Source of the DNA: Prorocentrum cordatum
Taxonomy: Eukaryota > Sar > Dinophyceae > Prorocentrales > Prorocentraceae
Length of the DNA: 64,000 nt
Direction of reading: 5' to 3'
Assembly (NCBI GenBank): GCA_963575745.1
Contig: CAUYUJ010015283.1
Span: 716,910 to 780,909 of the forward strand
Shown here one piece after another: positions 10,000 to 20,224 of this stretch. The notes beneath the pieces were generated by a model. That model was not told the DNA's origin and made no database searches. It was given only the letters and a program-made list of their open reading frames with translations. Within the stretch, counting starts at the first letter, position 1. The number at the start of each line of letters is the position of its first letter. The position numbers and the translations under genes were made by a program.

Positions 10000-10780
10000 C
10001 TCCCACCGCTCCCTCCCCTCTCCAATCCCCGGCCCGATTCTGGTGGCTCAGGGGTGTGCTCCCGCCTGGTACCGCCGCAGCGCGACCAGATCAGAAGGAT
10101 GCGGAGGTTCGGATGCACGGCCCGTGGAGGCCCAAATCGAAGCCAAAGTTGTGAGCCAGTGGCCCACGGCTCTGTAAGGGCTAAGCTGGGCCGAGCGGCA
10201 AGGATGTAAGGGCACCCTTGTGAAAATACGGATCCTTGTAATGCGGTGTGACTGCATGCTGAACGAAGGGTTGTGAGAATATCCGACGTGGGCACCTTTC
10301 AAGCCAAGCTTCTGAGGGCGACTCGAGGATCACTTCCGGCGGTTGTGAGCACCCGTCTCTACTTGAGCCTCCCCATTCCCTGAATCGATCGAAATTAATC
10401 GGATCGGCGGAATCGGCAGCCAACTCGGGAGAACTCGCATCAGCGGAATTCGGCAGGCTATAAAAACATTCATTGATGAACAGAATTCCAAATCGGGATC
10501 CGAAGTCCGATCGAATCGGAATTGGAATCGCTGGGAATTGAACCGAATCGAGTCGGAAGAGTCGGAATGAGCCATGACTCCCCCATCCACTCCAACGGGG
10601 TCAGGGTCTCTGACATGCGATGTCTTCCATCCTTCCCCCTGGGCAACTTGTTTCATCCAGAGTCGTTGTCTGTCGGTCCCAAGGCCCAGCGGGGGCCCCA
10701 GGAGGCCGAAAGCGACCAACAACAAACTGTCGTGTTTATCACGACGCGAGCATGCCTGAGGCAGGTGCACGCGATTGTTT
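10000..10780. other. Intron-like region with degenerate GAATCG-type repeat
   Basis: Positions 10380-10570 are rich in short repeats of the GAATCG/ATCGGA type. Elsewhere I see no exon. Confidence 0.4.
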
Positions 10781-10783
10781 GTG

Positions 10784-10964
10784 CTTGCTCCCCAGAAGCC
10801 GCGGCCCAGGTGGGGAGCACTGCCTGGGCAGCCAGCGACCCGAATGCGCACGCGGCCTGGGTCGCGCGCAGGCCAGAGCCGCCCGGCTGCCACAGGGTGA
10901 AGCTGTGGAAGCGCAGGAAGTCACCCTGGCTGAGGTAGCCCTTGGTGTAGTTCCCTTCGCGCAC
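10784..10964 (-). CDS. Exon of unknown function upstream of methyltransferase exons
   Basis: A good 3' splice site (CCTCTCCTTGTAG) precedes the minus-strand reading VREGNYTKGYLSQGDFLRFH, then SFTLWQPGGSGLRATQAA. TrmN6-like proteins have a QPxxGYR-type segment before motif I, and WQPGGSGLR could be its counterpart, but this is a weak argument. Same strand and order as the methyltransferase exons. Confidence 0.45.
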
Positions 10965-11164
10965 CTACAAGGAGAGGAATCGGCTTGTCAGCCAGCGCGG
11001 ACCCCAGGGCGGCAACCAGGCAGCAACGGGCGGCAGCGTGGCGAAACCTCGGCTCACCCACCAAGCTGCACTCACGCGGCAATGGGCGGCACGGTGGCGA
11101 AACCTCGGCGGACCCTTCAAATTCCTTAATTAGAGGCACAAGGAAGATCCCCTTCGTGCAAGCA

Positions 11165-11240
11165 CTCTTTGCGGAATGAACCACAAACTTTCGGAACTCC
11201 GCGCGGATGTCCTTGAGCGGTGCTGCCCCCCCCCCCAACG
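11165..11240 (-). CDS. Candidate exon with IRAE motif (second copy)
   Basis: The minus strand reads APLKDIRAEFRKFVVHSAK, related to the segment at 6.95 kb. A plus-strand relative lies at 11276-11330, so the two 11 kb copies are in inverted orientation. Boundaries and gene unknown. Confidence 0.3.
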
Positions 11241-11734
11241 ACAGCCATTGGCCTGCACCGCGCGCCAGGGAGGGGTCTCATCGCCGATCCAAGAAATATG
11301 CGCGGATTTGTGCACATTCATGCATTTCCTTCTCCAAGCACCGTAGCGCCACCATCCGTCGCGTCGATCACAACGTTGCAGACGCGGTCCATTAGGTCGC
11401 GGTCTCTCGAGGCGACAATCATGGCACACCTGGGAAGCCGTCGCTACAAAGGCTATCAAGGAGAAGGGGTGAGTGAGAAGGGGAATGGGGTCGAGGAGTG
11501 GGAGAGAAGAGGGGAGAAACACATGGCAACTGAATGCGGATAGTGAGGCCACGGAAGGAGGAGGGTGAACGAGGAGTGAGTGGCGGAGGAGGAGAGGTGG
11601 GGGGAAGTATTATCATCCTCTTCCCCCCACTACTGCTCCATCCCTCCCTGCTCTTACCCCCCCCCCTCATCCGCATCCTGGAAAACGCATCCCCCCGACA
11701 TGCCCCACCTCCTGCTACCCCCCTCCACAGAAAG

Positions 11735-12005
11735 GCGTCGACGACGACGAGGTCGACGACGACGACTACGATAACAACGGCGATGACGACGAAGACAACG
11801 ACGGCGGCGGCGGCGTCATCTTCCTCGTCGTCGTCGCCGTCGTCGTCGTCAACGTCGTCGTGCTCGTCTTCGTCGTGGTCCTCGTCTTCGTCTTCGTCCT
11901 AATCTTGGTCGTAGTCGTCGTAGTCGCCGCCGCCGCCGTCGTCTTCGACGCCGCCCTCGTCCTCATGCTCGCCGTCGTCGTAGTCCTCGTCGTCGTCGTC
12001 GTCAC
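11735..12005. repeat. Triplet array (GAC)n then (GTC)n
   Basis: A run of GAC-type triplets gives way to GTC/CGT triplets, so the two halves are roughly self-complementary and could fold back. It is probably intronic, next to the ABC exon. The acidic and Val-rich translations are not taken as protein. Confidence 0.7.
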
Positions 12006-12036
12006 TTGTTGGGGCGACGACGGCGGCGGCGACGGC

Positions 12037-12161
12037 ACCAACGCGCACCACGCGGAGTGGGGCGCCCCGGGCATCAGGAGCTGTGCCAGCCGTTCGCGGG
12101 CCGCGGGGCTCAGGCCCTCGGAGGGGTCGTCCAGGACCAGCACGTCCGGCCGCCAGTACAT
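12037..12161 (-). CDS. ABC ATPase Walker B/D-loop exon fragment
   Basis: The minus strand reads MYWRPDVLVLDDPSEGLS, then PAARERLAQLLMPG. This matches the Walker B and D-loop of ABC ATPases (hydrophobic-LDEP-x-x-GL-x-x-x-A-R). The usual catalytic Glu after Walker B is Asp here, which in known ABC proteins weakens hydrolysis. The MxWxPDVLVLDEP phrasing is seen in ABCF/EF3-type proteins, but the fragment is too short to place. A copia 3' LTR begins only 27 bp away on the upstream side. Confidence 0.55.
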
Positions 12162-12187
12162 GACCAGGGAGGGGAAGCAGGGGGAGG

Positions 12188-12509
12188 TGTCTCCCCACCG
12201 ACGTTATCTCCAGATGACAAGGTGTCCCCTTTTCTCCGTCAGCACGGTCTCAGTCCCAGTGCGATCTCCGATCGCGCTGCACAAGCACTCTTGCACTCGT
12301 AGTAGTCAGAGGAAGGAAGGAATGGGCCTTGGAATGGAATGGGTAGTGAGTGACGGAGGATTAACAACAAGTGAAAAGAAGAAGTATGGCCTTGAGCCAA
12401 AATCGTTACGGAGGGGGCCCAGTTCCCGATCATACGGTTCAAGTCCAGGGGAAAGGGTGAGAGCTACTCTGCTCACCCGATCAATGAGCTAGAGGCGCTC
12501 ATTCCCACA
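12188..12509 (-). repeat. 3' LTR of a Ty1/copia element
   Basis: 322 bp, TG...CA termini in minus orientation (TGTGGGAATG ... GGGGAGACA). It is about 98% identical to 47380-47692; I count seven substitutions plus a 9-bp difference. A polypurine tract (12511-12518) and a copia RNase H reading frame ending at 12838 lie upstream, so this is the 3' LTR of a truncated element. I find no clear target-site duplication. Confidence 0.85.
12391..12411 (-). other. DinoSL-like sequence inside LTR
   Basis: The minus strand differs from the 21-nt DinoSL core (CCGTAGCCATTTTGGCTCAA plus G) at two positions (6 and 8). It begins 98 bp into the LTR. Confidence 0.85.
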
Positions 12510-12510
12510 G

Positions 12511-12518
12511 TCCCCCAG
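12511..12518 (-). other. Polypurine tract next to 3' LTR
   Basis: The minus strand reads TTTTCTGGGGGA, then one base, then the LTR start TGTGGG. The position and composition fit the plus-strand primer of a copia element. Confidence 0.55.
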
Positions 12519-12837
12519 AAAATAGTGAACTTGAAACGGGATAGGGCCTTCATCCTCCGCAACCATCGGCCTGCTCGGGAGGAACTCTGACCGAGGCAGA
12601 CAAAACGTGGAGGGCGTCTTCTTGACTGCTCTCTAAAACGCAGCGGGGCAGAATGGTATTGTCTTGCTGTTCTGCAACACCCGTAAAGAGGCTCTGGCCA
12701 AGGGTGTTTTCACGAGGAGCATTCACCGGCACTGAGAGCAAATATGAGAAGCGCCACTCAAAAGCACAGTACGTGACACAGGCTCGGGCTGGGTCAGAAA
12801 AGGGGGCAGAGGACGGAGAGAGAGGGAGCCGACGATT

Positions 12838-13215
12838 CTAGTCCAGCTGCCTTCTCGACGCAGCCCTGGAGCGGTTCTTGGCCCCGGGGTCCTCCTTGCG
12901 TTTCTGCAAGGACTGCTCCTCGGCGGTGACCCGAAGGAGCCCTGATTTCAACAGATGGAGCTGAGCAGCGTCACACTTAGCCATATCTGCCTTGGTGGGA
13001 CAGTCGACCGGAAGGAGCGGGTGAGGCATCCATCGTATTGACGATCCGATCCGATCCATGGTACCTCGTATTACCGCTAAGTCATCGCAGCTCGGCGGTC
13101 CGACTTGGCTCCGGAGGTCGGCTTGGATAAAGCGTCGTAGATCCCCTTTGCGTCGACGACGCTCACGCTGTCAGCCGGTTGAGGAGGGCCTAACACTTCA
13201 CATTGGTCTTTCAGA
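12838..13215 (-). pseudogene. Ty1/copia RNase H C-terminus, frameshifted
   Basis: SVSVVDAKGIYDALSKPTSG leads to SDRRAAMT, then a one-base shift at about 13078, then LAVIRGTMDRIGSSIRWMPH and DCPTKADMAKCDAAQLHLLK, ending at TAG 12838-12840. The DAK...YDAL, IR...W.P and T-K-x-D spacing is the C-terminal part of copia RNase H as found in dinoflagellate elements. Upstream of about 13215 the similarity stops, so the element is 5'-truncated or rearranged. About 320 bp of 3' UTR separate the stop from the polypurine tract. Confidence 0.72.
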
Positions 13216-13219
13216 AGGG

Positions 13220-14160
13220 CCACGAAAGGGCCGAGATTTGGAGGGGGCGAACTGGGCCATCCAGGGGGTGGATGGACAAGTGGGCCGTTCATCGGGTGGA
13301 TGGAAGCGCGGTGGTGCGAGAAATCACAGCTTGGATTGCGGATGGCTCGGCCGTCCACTTTCACCTCGTCCCTCAACCATCTTTGCTGGAATCAGCTCCT
13401 GCCAGCTAGACAGCCCTGGGCCCTCTCGACTGTCTCCACTTCTCTTGCGTATTTAATGGTCCCACTGGCTTTCGATCTCTTCTCCCTTCATGTTTTCTCA
13501 GTGTCCTCCACACCTGTACTGCTGCCCTTCCAGACGCGGTGAACTGGCCTCGACGTTGGGTTGTCAAAAAAAAAGGGGGAGGAGGAGGGGAGGAGGAGGA
13601 GGAGAAAGAGGAGAAGGAGGAGGAGGGAGAGGTGATAATGGGATGAATGAGGGAGGAGGAGGAAAAGGAGGTTCACAAGGATGAGGATGGAGGACGATGA
13701 GGGAGGAGGGCGGGAGCAGGATTGCGGAGGATGATGGAGGAGGAAGGAGGGGGGGGCGGAAGGATGAGGACATGTGCGGAGGAGGAGGACGACGACGACG
13801 CGGGCGAGGGTAGGAAGAGGGGGAGGAAGACGAGGAGGAGCAAGACGAGTGCCCCAAGAAGTGTTGCGAAATTGACCGGCCCGTCGGGGGGGAGCGAGGG
13901 GGCCTTGCATTGGACTTTTTGCGGCCTGATGGGTCGGCGCGCGTATGCACACCTCCTTGCATCAGGTCACTTGAACGAGCCAGGGTGTCGGATCGTGAGT
14001 TGCATTGACTTACGCACGATCGTTCCAGCGCTTTCAATCAGCGTCGCGCTGGTGTGTTGTAGCCAGGATTGAAAGCTACACAATCCTTCTCACCTCGTCC
14101 ATCCTTTCCACCAGCGTTCCGTCCATCCACCCTCCACCTTTTCGATCGCCGTTTCGGTTC
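13220..14160. other. Strand-switch region with purine-rich tract
   Basis: 13560-13840 is almost wholly G/A on the plus strand. No exon is supported. To the left genes read leftward; to the right they read rightward, so this is a divergent strand switch. Confidence 0.55.
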
Positions 14161-14222
14161 GAATTCTGTTTCGGCGAGAAGCACTCGCGGCCCTCCCCTC
14201 GCCGCTCGTCCCCACAGCTGCC

Positions 14223-14702
14223 GTGCGGCGAGAAGCCAGCCTGGCGCTGCCGGACCGCGCGATGCCGAAGCCGGCGCTGCCTGGGCGGCAGCAGCCCACG
14301 CGTGTGCCCGTGTCGGGCTTGGGCTCCGCGTCGCACCTCAGCGGCCACCTGGTGTTCGCGGAGCGGTGCCAGTTGGAGAGCAACCGCTTCTGGCAGGGGG
14401 GGGGCGGCGAGGACGTGCGGTGCGTGGTCGAGGCCACGCACGGCCGCAGCCCTTTCTCTTACCCGCCTGCGGCGAAAAGCCAGGTGGCGGTGTGGAGCAG
14501 GGTGGACCCTCGCGGCTCCTTCACGGCCGCCAACGAGGCCCTCGACGAGGTCTGCCCGCTGCTGGAGCGCGTCCTGGCCCAGGGCTACGACGTCGTCGTC
14601 CACTGCGAGCAGTCCTTCCACAGGGCTCCCGTGGTGGCCTCGGCGATCTTCCGCCGCCTCACAGGAGTTGGCGCCCAGGTCTCACAATCGGCGATAAGCC
14701 TG
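14223..14702 (+). CDS. CX5R phosphatase-like exon (atypical DSP/PTP)
   Basis: An open frame with a clear protein tyrosine/dual-specificity phosphatase P-loop: DVVVHCEQSFHRAPVVASAI, with Cys and Arg of HCX5R at 14601-14624. The Ser/Thr that usually follows the Arg is Ala, which can lower turnover. The preceding helix (AANEALDEVCPLLERVLAQG) fits the usual lead-in. The family removes phosphate from Tyr/Ser/Thr or other substrates through a Cys-phosphate intermediate. The true 5' end is not seen. The frame runs into a purine tract at 14705, so the exon ends about there. Three copies of the GCGGCGANAAGCC motif fall in it (14225, 14469, 14688), in two different frames. Confidence 0.6.
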
Positions 14703-14704
14703 GC

Positions 14705-14965
14705 CAAAAAAAAGGGGGAGGGGGGAGAGGGGGCGAGGAGAGAGGGAGGAGGGGGAGGGAGGAAGGGGGCAGGAGAACGGAGGGAGGGGGGGAAGGGGAG
14801 GGGGGAAGGAGGAGGGAGGAAAGGGGGAGGGAGGGATGGAGGGAGAGGACGAGGAGGAGAAGCAGGAGGTGGGAGGAGGGGTAGGGGAAGATTGGGGGAG
14901 GAGCCGGGGAGGAGGAGAGGGGAGGAGGAGGAGGAGGAGGGGAGACCAAAGCAAAAACAACGAGC
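14705..14965 (+). repeat. Purine-only intron-like tract
   Basis: About 260 bp of G/A on the plus strand between two exons. It may form triplex or G-quadruplex structures. All long ORFs in it are composition artefacts. Confidence 0.7.
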
Positions 14966-15008
14966 GATATAGTGGTGACCGGACCATCACATGTGCTTCA
15001 CCAGCAGG

Positions 15009-15120
15009 TGTTCCTGGACTGGCTGGGCACCCAGAGGCGCATCTGGCCAGGCCACCTGTCCAGGAGCGGCGACGGGTGGCGCCGCAACGACAAGGGCCTG
15101 GAGGCGGCCCAACGCTGGGC
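15009..15120 (+). CDS. Second exon after the phosphatase-like exon
   Basis: A 3' splice site (TGCTTCACCAGCAG) precedes VFLDWLGTQRRIWPGHLSRS and RRNDKGLEAAQRW. No family. Coding may go on past 15120, in the frame giving GPVCGDKPDG, but the join is not clear. Confidence 0.45.
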
Positions 15121-15369
15121 AGCTCGACAACCTCGGCCACGGGCGAAGTCGGCGGGCCCGTGTGCGGCGACAAGCCAGACGGGTACGCTGCCGCCGCCAG
15201 GTCAGGAGCTGAGGCCAAAGTCGGCGCCGCCTTCCGCTGGCAGCGCGGCGGGAGGCCAACGGGAGACGCAGGCTTTGGATTTCCATTCGTCGGTTCTGAA
15301 ATTATGTGTTTGCGTGTTATGGATTTTTCTTAACGTTTTCGCGTAGTGCGGTTGCTACGCCGTGTCAGT

Positions 15370-16540
15370 TCTAGGCTTCGGGGGCCGGACAGGGCCCCCC
15401 CCCCCGAAGCTTACAGCTGAGAGCTCCCGAGGGCTCCCCAGAGGACTTCAAAGAGGGCTCCAAGAGGGCCCCGAGAGGGCCCACGCCCAGCTCTACCATG
15501 ATATGGTTTTGTTGGGCTTTGTCGGGGCCCTCTCGGGGCCCTCCTGGCCCCCTCTTGTGGCCCCATCGGGGGCCCTCCCGCCCTGTCCTGGCCCCATCTT
15601 GGGGCTCCACGAGGGCCCGCAGAGGGTTCCAAGAGGGGTCCAAGAAGGCCCCAAGAGGGCCCCAAACATGCGCAACGGCCGTTACACACTCGCGAGGCTC
15701 TCTTGGGCCCCTCTTGGGGGCGCCGTGGGGCCCTCCTGGCGCCCTCTTGGGGCCCCTCGGGAGCTCGCCCACCTTGCCTGGGCCCCCTCTTGGGACCCCA
15801 AGAGGGCCCCAGGAGGGCCCCAAGAGGGCTCCAAGAGGGCCCCAAACATGTGCAACGGCCGTTACACACTTGCGGGGCCCTCTTGGGCCCCGCAAGTGGC
15901 CTTCTTGGAGCCCTCTTGGAGCCCTCTTGGGGCCCTTCGGGAGCCCTCCCACCTTGTCCTGGCCCCCTCTTGGAACTCCAAGAGGGCGCCCAGAGGGCTC
16001 CAAGAGGGCCCCAAGAGGGCCCAAACACAGCTCTATCATGATACAGGTGGGTTGGGGCTTTGTCGGAGCCCTCTTGGGGCCCTTCTGGCGCCCTCTTGGG
16101 TTTCTCGGGAGCCCTCCCGCCCTGCGATGGCCCCATCTTGGGACTCCAAGAGGGCTCGTTTGTCCCGGGGGGATCCTTGTGGACCCTTGTTGGCCCTTTG
16201 TGGTCCCTTGTGGACCCTTTGTGGCCCCCTGCGGACCATTGTGGACCCTTTGTGGACCCTCGTGCCCCCACACGGGCCCTGAGTGGACCCTTTGTGGACC
16301 CGCGGAGGTCCCTGTGGACCCTTGTGGGCCCTTGTGGATTCACGTGGACCTGGTGGAGCCTTTGCGCACCTTTTGGTCTATTTGTGGACCTGGACCTTGT
16401 GGGCTTCTCAAGAGGGCCCAAACCCGACTCTATGCATAGAGTTGGGTTGGGGCCCTATCGGGCGCCGCCTCTTGGGATCTCCTTTCAGGGCGCTCCGAGG
16501 AGCTCTCTGGCGCAGCCTCTTGGGCCCCCGTGTTGAAGCC
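15370..16540 (+). repeat. GGGCCCTCTTGG-type minisatellite
   Basis: About 1.2 kb of imperfect units built on CCAAGAGGGCCCC and its complement, changing after about 16160 to GTGGACCCTTTGTGG-type units. Embedded single-copy pieces (for example CCAAACATGTGCAACGGCCG at three places) recur within it. Open frames run the length on both strands and are not genes. Confidence 0.8.
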
Positions 16541-16650
16541 CTCTCGGGCGGCGTAGGGGCGGAGGGGGAGCGGAGGGGACAGACGGAGGGAGGGGGAGTG
16601 GAAGGGACAGACGGAGGGAGGGAGGGTGGAGGAGGACGGATGGCAATTAG

Positions 16651-17290
16651 TTTGTTTGCGCCCGCGTCTTCGGCGAGAAGCCTGCTGGCGCCAGCGGCGC
16701 CAAGTTTGGTCGGCGTGCCGCCCAGGCGGAGCTGTGCGCCTACCTGCGCAGCGACGTCGGGCCGCTCGCGGACGTGTACAACGCCACGCACGAGGAGTGC
16801 CGCCACCTAGAGCAGAACGCGTGGGTCTACAGGGTCCTCAGAAAGGGGGAGACGCCCATCGAGCTTCGCGAGCCCAAGGGGCTGGACTGCCTGACGGATC
16901 CAGAAATGCGGGCCCTGCTGCTGGAGGCGGTGGCCTTCGGCAATTCGGCGCAGCACACTTCACCCTTCCTCCACTGCACCAAGCGCCTCCCAGCCGCGCG
17001 GGCGCTGCGCCACGAGCGCTCGGCTCTGTACAGCAACTGGCTCGTGCGCTGGCCGAAAAACATCCACGGGGTCCGCTGCGTGGACCTCACGAACCGCAGG
17101 TCTGCTGCGAAGTACCTGGACGACGCGGCGGGGGACACCGCTCTGGTCCGACAGGCGCTTCAACTTGTGCGCTCCTACTCTGACAAAGACTCCGAAGTGG
17201 TGGTGCTGGACCTGCCACCAGTGGACCTGGTGCAGTGGTGGAGCGATGCTTCCCGCGCGTGGCTACCGGCGATAAGCCTGAAGGATGCGT
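16651..17290 (+). CDS. Exon with ART-like sequence pattern, unknown function
   Basis: The frame starts after a stop at 16648 (a possible ATTAG splice acceptor) and gives GEKPAGASG, then VYNATHEECRHLEQNAWVYR. Later come TSPFLHCTKRLPAARAL, VRCVDLTNRRSAAKYLDD and SEVVVLDLPPVDLVQWW. The series (SPFLHCT with Ala-rich helix; V-x-DL; EVVVL-x-PP) looks like the fold pattern of small ADP-ribosyltransferase-like domains, but I cannot confirm catalytic residues. It follows the phosphatase-like exon on the same strand. Two copies of the recurring motif occur (16671, 17266), in different frames. Confidence 0.5.
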
Positions 17291-17465
17291 GGGCCGCCAG
17301 CCGCACGACCTCCACCAACCCTGCTACGGGTGCGCAGCCGCGCCTCCCTGCTCCGACGGAGGCGGGCGCTTCGACGACGTGCGCCGCCGCTTCGCCGACG
17401 GAGTCTGCGCCGACGGCGGCCCGCTGGACCAAGTCCTTGCGGACGCCCCCAATCCTTGTTCTGCC

Positions 17466-17610
17466 CTTTTGTCGGGAGCCACTCTCGCAACCGCCAGAGC
17501 GGCGTTGCGACCCCGACAAATGCCAGATAATTGCTTGCGTACCCCCCTTTGGTTTGAGCCACCCCCAAAAAGCGGGCCCAATAGGGCCACAGGGGGGTGC
17601 GCAAGCAATT
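17466..17610. repeat. Two adjacent hairpins in intron (MITE- or introner-like)
   Basis: TTTGTCGGG at 17468-17476 pairs with CCCGACAAA at 17512-17520, with an inner GCAAC/GTTGC stem. Directly after it, AATTGCTTGCGTACCCCCC (17529-17547) pairs with 17592-17610 at 18 of 19 positions. Confidence 0.7.
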
Positions 17611-17744
17611 TGCCCAAAGGCGTCACAGCGAGTGCGTTCGCGGCCCGCTGCGCCGACAGCGGGGAAGAACGTGCACATCGTGCCCGAGATGCCGACGCGC
17701 GCGCCACCAAGCCCGTTCGTGGAGGCCTGCCGGATCGCAGAGAC

Positions 17745-18040
17745 GTGCGACGGGAGGAGGGAGGCGAAAGGAGCTGGGGAGGAGGACGGAGGGAGGGGGG
17801 AGCGGGGAGGGAGGAGGGAGGGAGGGAGGGGAGGAGGGAGGGAAGGGAGGGGATAGGAGGGACGAGGGGAGGAGGTGCGATGGGGGAGGGAGGAGGGAGG
17901 GAGGAGGCAGGAGGGAGTGAGGGAGGGAGGGAGGAGGGGGGGAGGAGGAGGAGGAGGAGGAGGAGGGTGGGAGGGAGGGGGGGTAGGAGAGACGAGGGAG
18001 GGGGGAGGGAGGGGGGAGGACGAGGAGGAACCGACACAAA
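17745..18040 (+). repeat. Purine-rich intron tract
   Basis: About 300 bp of GGAGG-type sequence ending just before the ankyrin exon. No coding. Confidence 0.7.
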
Positions 18041-18049
18041 CCATTTTCA

Positions 18050-19375
18050 CTGCCAGGCGCCCGCGACGCAGGACTCCGCCAGGGAGTGCCGTGTCGCTGA
18101 GGGGCCGAGGGGCGACTCGGACGTCCCCGCAGCGCGCTTCAAGGCAGCGCCTACGGTCCCGCCCTCGCGCGGCGAGGGCCTCGCACCGCCGCCCAAGGCG
18201 AGGCCGCCGGCCTCGGCCGCGGCGCCGCCGCAGACAGCCACGCCCCAGAGCAGGCCCGCAGCCCTTGCGGCGACAAGCCAGCCCCCTGCTCACCGCTGGA
18301 GGCGCCTTGGGCACGAGCGCTGGGCCTCCAACGAGGACCAGGATGCTTCCATGGAGCCGGGCACGGACGAGTGGGTGTCGGAGGGCGCGAAGGTGCTCGC
18401 CTCCCTGAAGCGTCGGGCGGAGACGGCGCTGCGGACCGACGGCGCCCCTGACAAGAGGCGCGAGGTGGAGGCCGCCACCGCGCTGTTGGAGCGGGCCCAC
18501 AACCTCCTCCAGGGGGGCCTTTGTGGTGCGCAGCACGCGCAGCCAAGCGAACAGGGAGGCTCGAGTGGGGGGCGAGGTGGGGCGGTCTCGGCTGAGACAC
18601 AGACCTCTCCGAGGTCTGAGGGGGAGGGCGCGCCTGCGGCGACAAGCCAGAGCGCGCCTTCTTCAGCTGCGCAAAGCAGCGGGGGTGCCCGTGGCGTACC
18701 CGGAGAGCCCGCCGACGCCGCGCCCCAGCTTCTGCGCGAGGCGGGCCCACTCGCGCGGGCCTTCGCCCAGGAGATCGGTGTCAGCGTGAACGCCACGATG
18801 GAGAGCGAGAACACCTCGGTCCTCCTGCAGCTCTGCGAGCGCGCGGACCAGAGGACAACGATCCACGAACGAGCCCCCTCACCTCCAGGGCGTTCTCGGG
18901 CAGGGGTGGCAGGGGAGGTGGGGGCTTTGCCTCGCGGCGGGGGTCGTTCGACGGGTCGTCTGAGGGAGCACGCGGCCAGAGTGCTCTTCCAATTGCTGCC
19001 CGTTCTGGACCCCGCGGACCTCGACAAGAGGGACCGCTACGGCTGGGCTCCGCTCCACATGTTGTCCAACAACGACAGCAGCGGCGAGATGAAGAGCCAG
19101 ATGATACAGCAGCTCGTGCGGGCGGCCGCGGACGTGGACGTCCGTGGCAACCGTGGCGTCACGCCCCTGCACAAGGCGGCTGGGTCTGCGGCGACAAGCC
19201 AGTGCCGTACGCTGCTCGCCATGGGTGCCAACCCCGACTTGGCCAACGAGCGCGGCGCGACTCCGCGCGACTTGGCTTGGCACAACCGGCGCGTCAGGGC
19301 GATCTTCGATGAGGTCCTGGCTGCCTCGGGCTCTGGAGCCTCTGGCGAGGGGAGGCCCCTGGGGTGCTCTGCCGT
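18050..19375 (+). CDS. Ankyrin-repeat exon
   Basis: One long frame. Residues from the middle are Ala/Pro/Ser-rich and likely disordered (ALAATSQPPAHRW, then charged helix AETALRTDGAPDKRREVEAA). The C-terminal part has two ankyrin repeats: YGWAPLHMLSNNDSSG...QLVRAAADVDVRG and GVTPLHKAAGSAATSQCRTL followed by LAMGANPDLANERGATPRDL. Ankyrin repeats bind other proteins. Three copies of the GCGGCGACAAGCCAG motif (18267, 18636, 19188) all read AATSQ here. The third sits inside an ankyrin repeat without changing its length. The exon ends where a CTCGTCGTG tract begins at about 19376. It is probably part of the same gene as the exons at 14.2-17.3 kb. Confidence 0.65.
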
Positions 19376-20020
19376 TTCGTTCCCCTCCTCGTCGTGCTCC
19401 TCGTCGTTCCCCTCCTGCTCCTCGTTCCCCTCCTCGTCGTGCTCCTCGTCGTGCTCCTCCTCGTTCCCCTCCTGCTCCTCGTCGTGCTCCTCCTCCCTCC
19501 CCTCCTGCTTGTGCTACGCCGTCCGTGCTCGCTTGAGAGACCGAAGACAGCTGGGACCTCTCCAGGCTGCGCCCCCGTGGCGGTGGCGCAAACAGGCCGT
19601 GGACGCCGGGCGACAACGCGCGCTTCGAGCGCGCGCGGCGCTGGAGGCAGGAGACGGGCAAAGGCGGCAGCGACGGGAAGGGGAAGGGCAAGGACAAGGG
19701 CAAGCCCTGAGGTGCGGCAGCCTGCGGCGAGAAGCCAGTTCACGCTCGGATTTTTCCTTGTGTCGGAGGCGGACGACGAAGACGAGGAAGAGGAGGAGGA
19801 GGAGGAGGAGGAGGAGGACGAGGAGGACGAGGAGGAGGAGGAGGAGGATGAGGAGGAGGGAAAGGGCGAGGACGACGAGGAGAGAGTGCGGCGAGAAGCC
19901 AGGCGCACGCTCCATAGTTTTCCGGCGCGAGGGGTGCCCAGCGAGGGGTGCCCAGCGAGGAGGCGAAACCAGGCGCAGGTGCATTCCGGCGCGAGGGGTG
20001 CCCAGCAAAACAAACCTTCT
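19376..20020 (+). repeat. Low-complexity intron segment
   Basis: CTCCTCGTCGTG pyrimidine tract (19376-19510), a GC-rich middle, a GAGGAC tract (19770-19870) and short GAGGGGTGCCCAGC repeats (19930-20000). Two motif copies (19724, 19888) occur here, so a short exon around 19.55-19.75 kb is possible but not resolved. Confidence 0.55.
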
Positions 20021-20224
20021 CCATAGTTTTTTCTTGGGGAGGGAGAATCAGGAGCGCTGAACCATGTTGACCTGGTACATCTGAACATCTTCCTTCGCCT
20101 CCCTGACACGCCTCCTACTGCGCACGTAGGGTTGCGTTGCATAGCTGGCGGGAGCCGGCGGAAGTAAAAAAAACAGCATCGGCGGGAGTTGGCGGTAGTA
20201 GCGGGGTGCCAACGAGTGGCTTCT

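Noticed and set aside
12436-12446. GGTTCAAGTCC as a pol III B box of a tRNA-derived SINE
   Set aside because: It lies inside a sequence with TG...CA ends, polypurine tract and primer-binding site, so the LTR reading is far better; no convincing A box. The second copy is at 47619-47629.
12188-12509. Solo LTR
   Set aside because: A polypurine tract and copia RNase H end directly upstream show that it is the 3' LTR of a truncated element.
15371-16421. Long ORFs of over 300 residues on both strands (Gly/Pro/Leu-rich)
   Set aside because: They translate CTTGGG minisatellite units, are open in several frames at once, and have no motif or start context.
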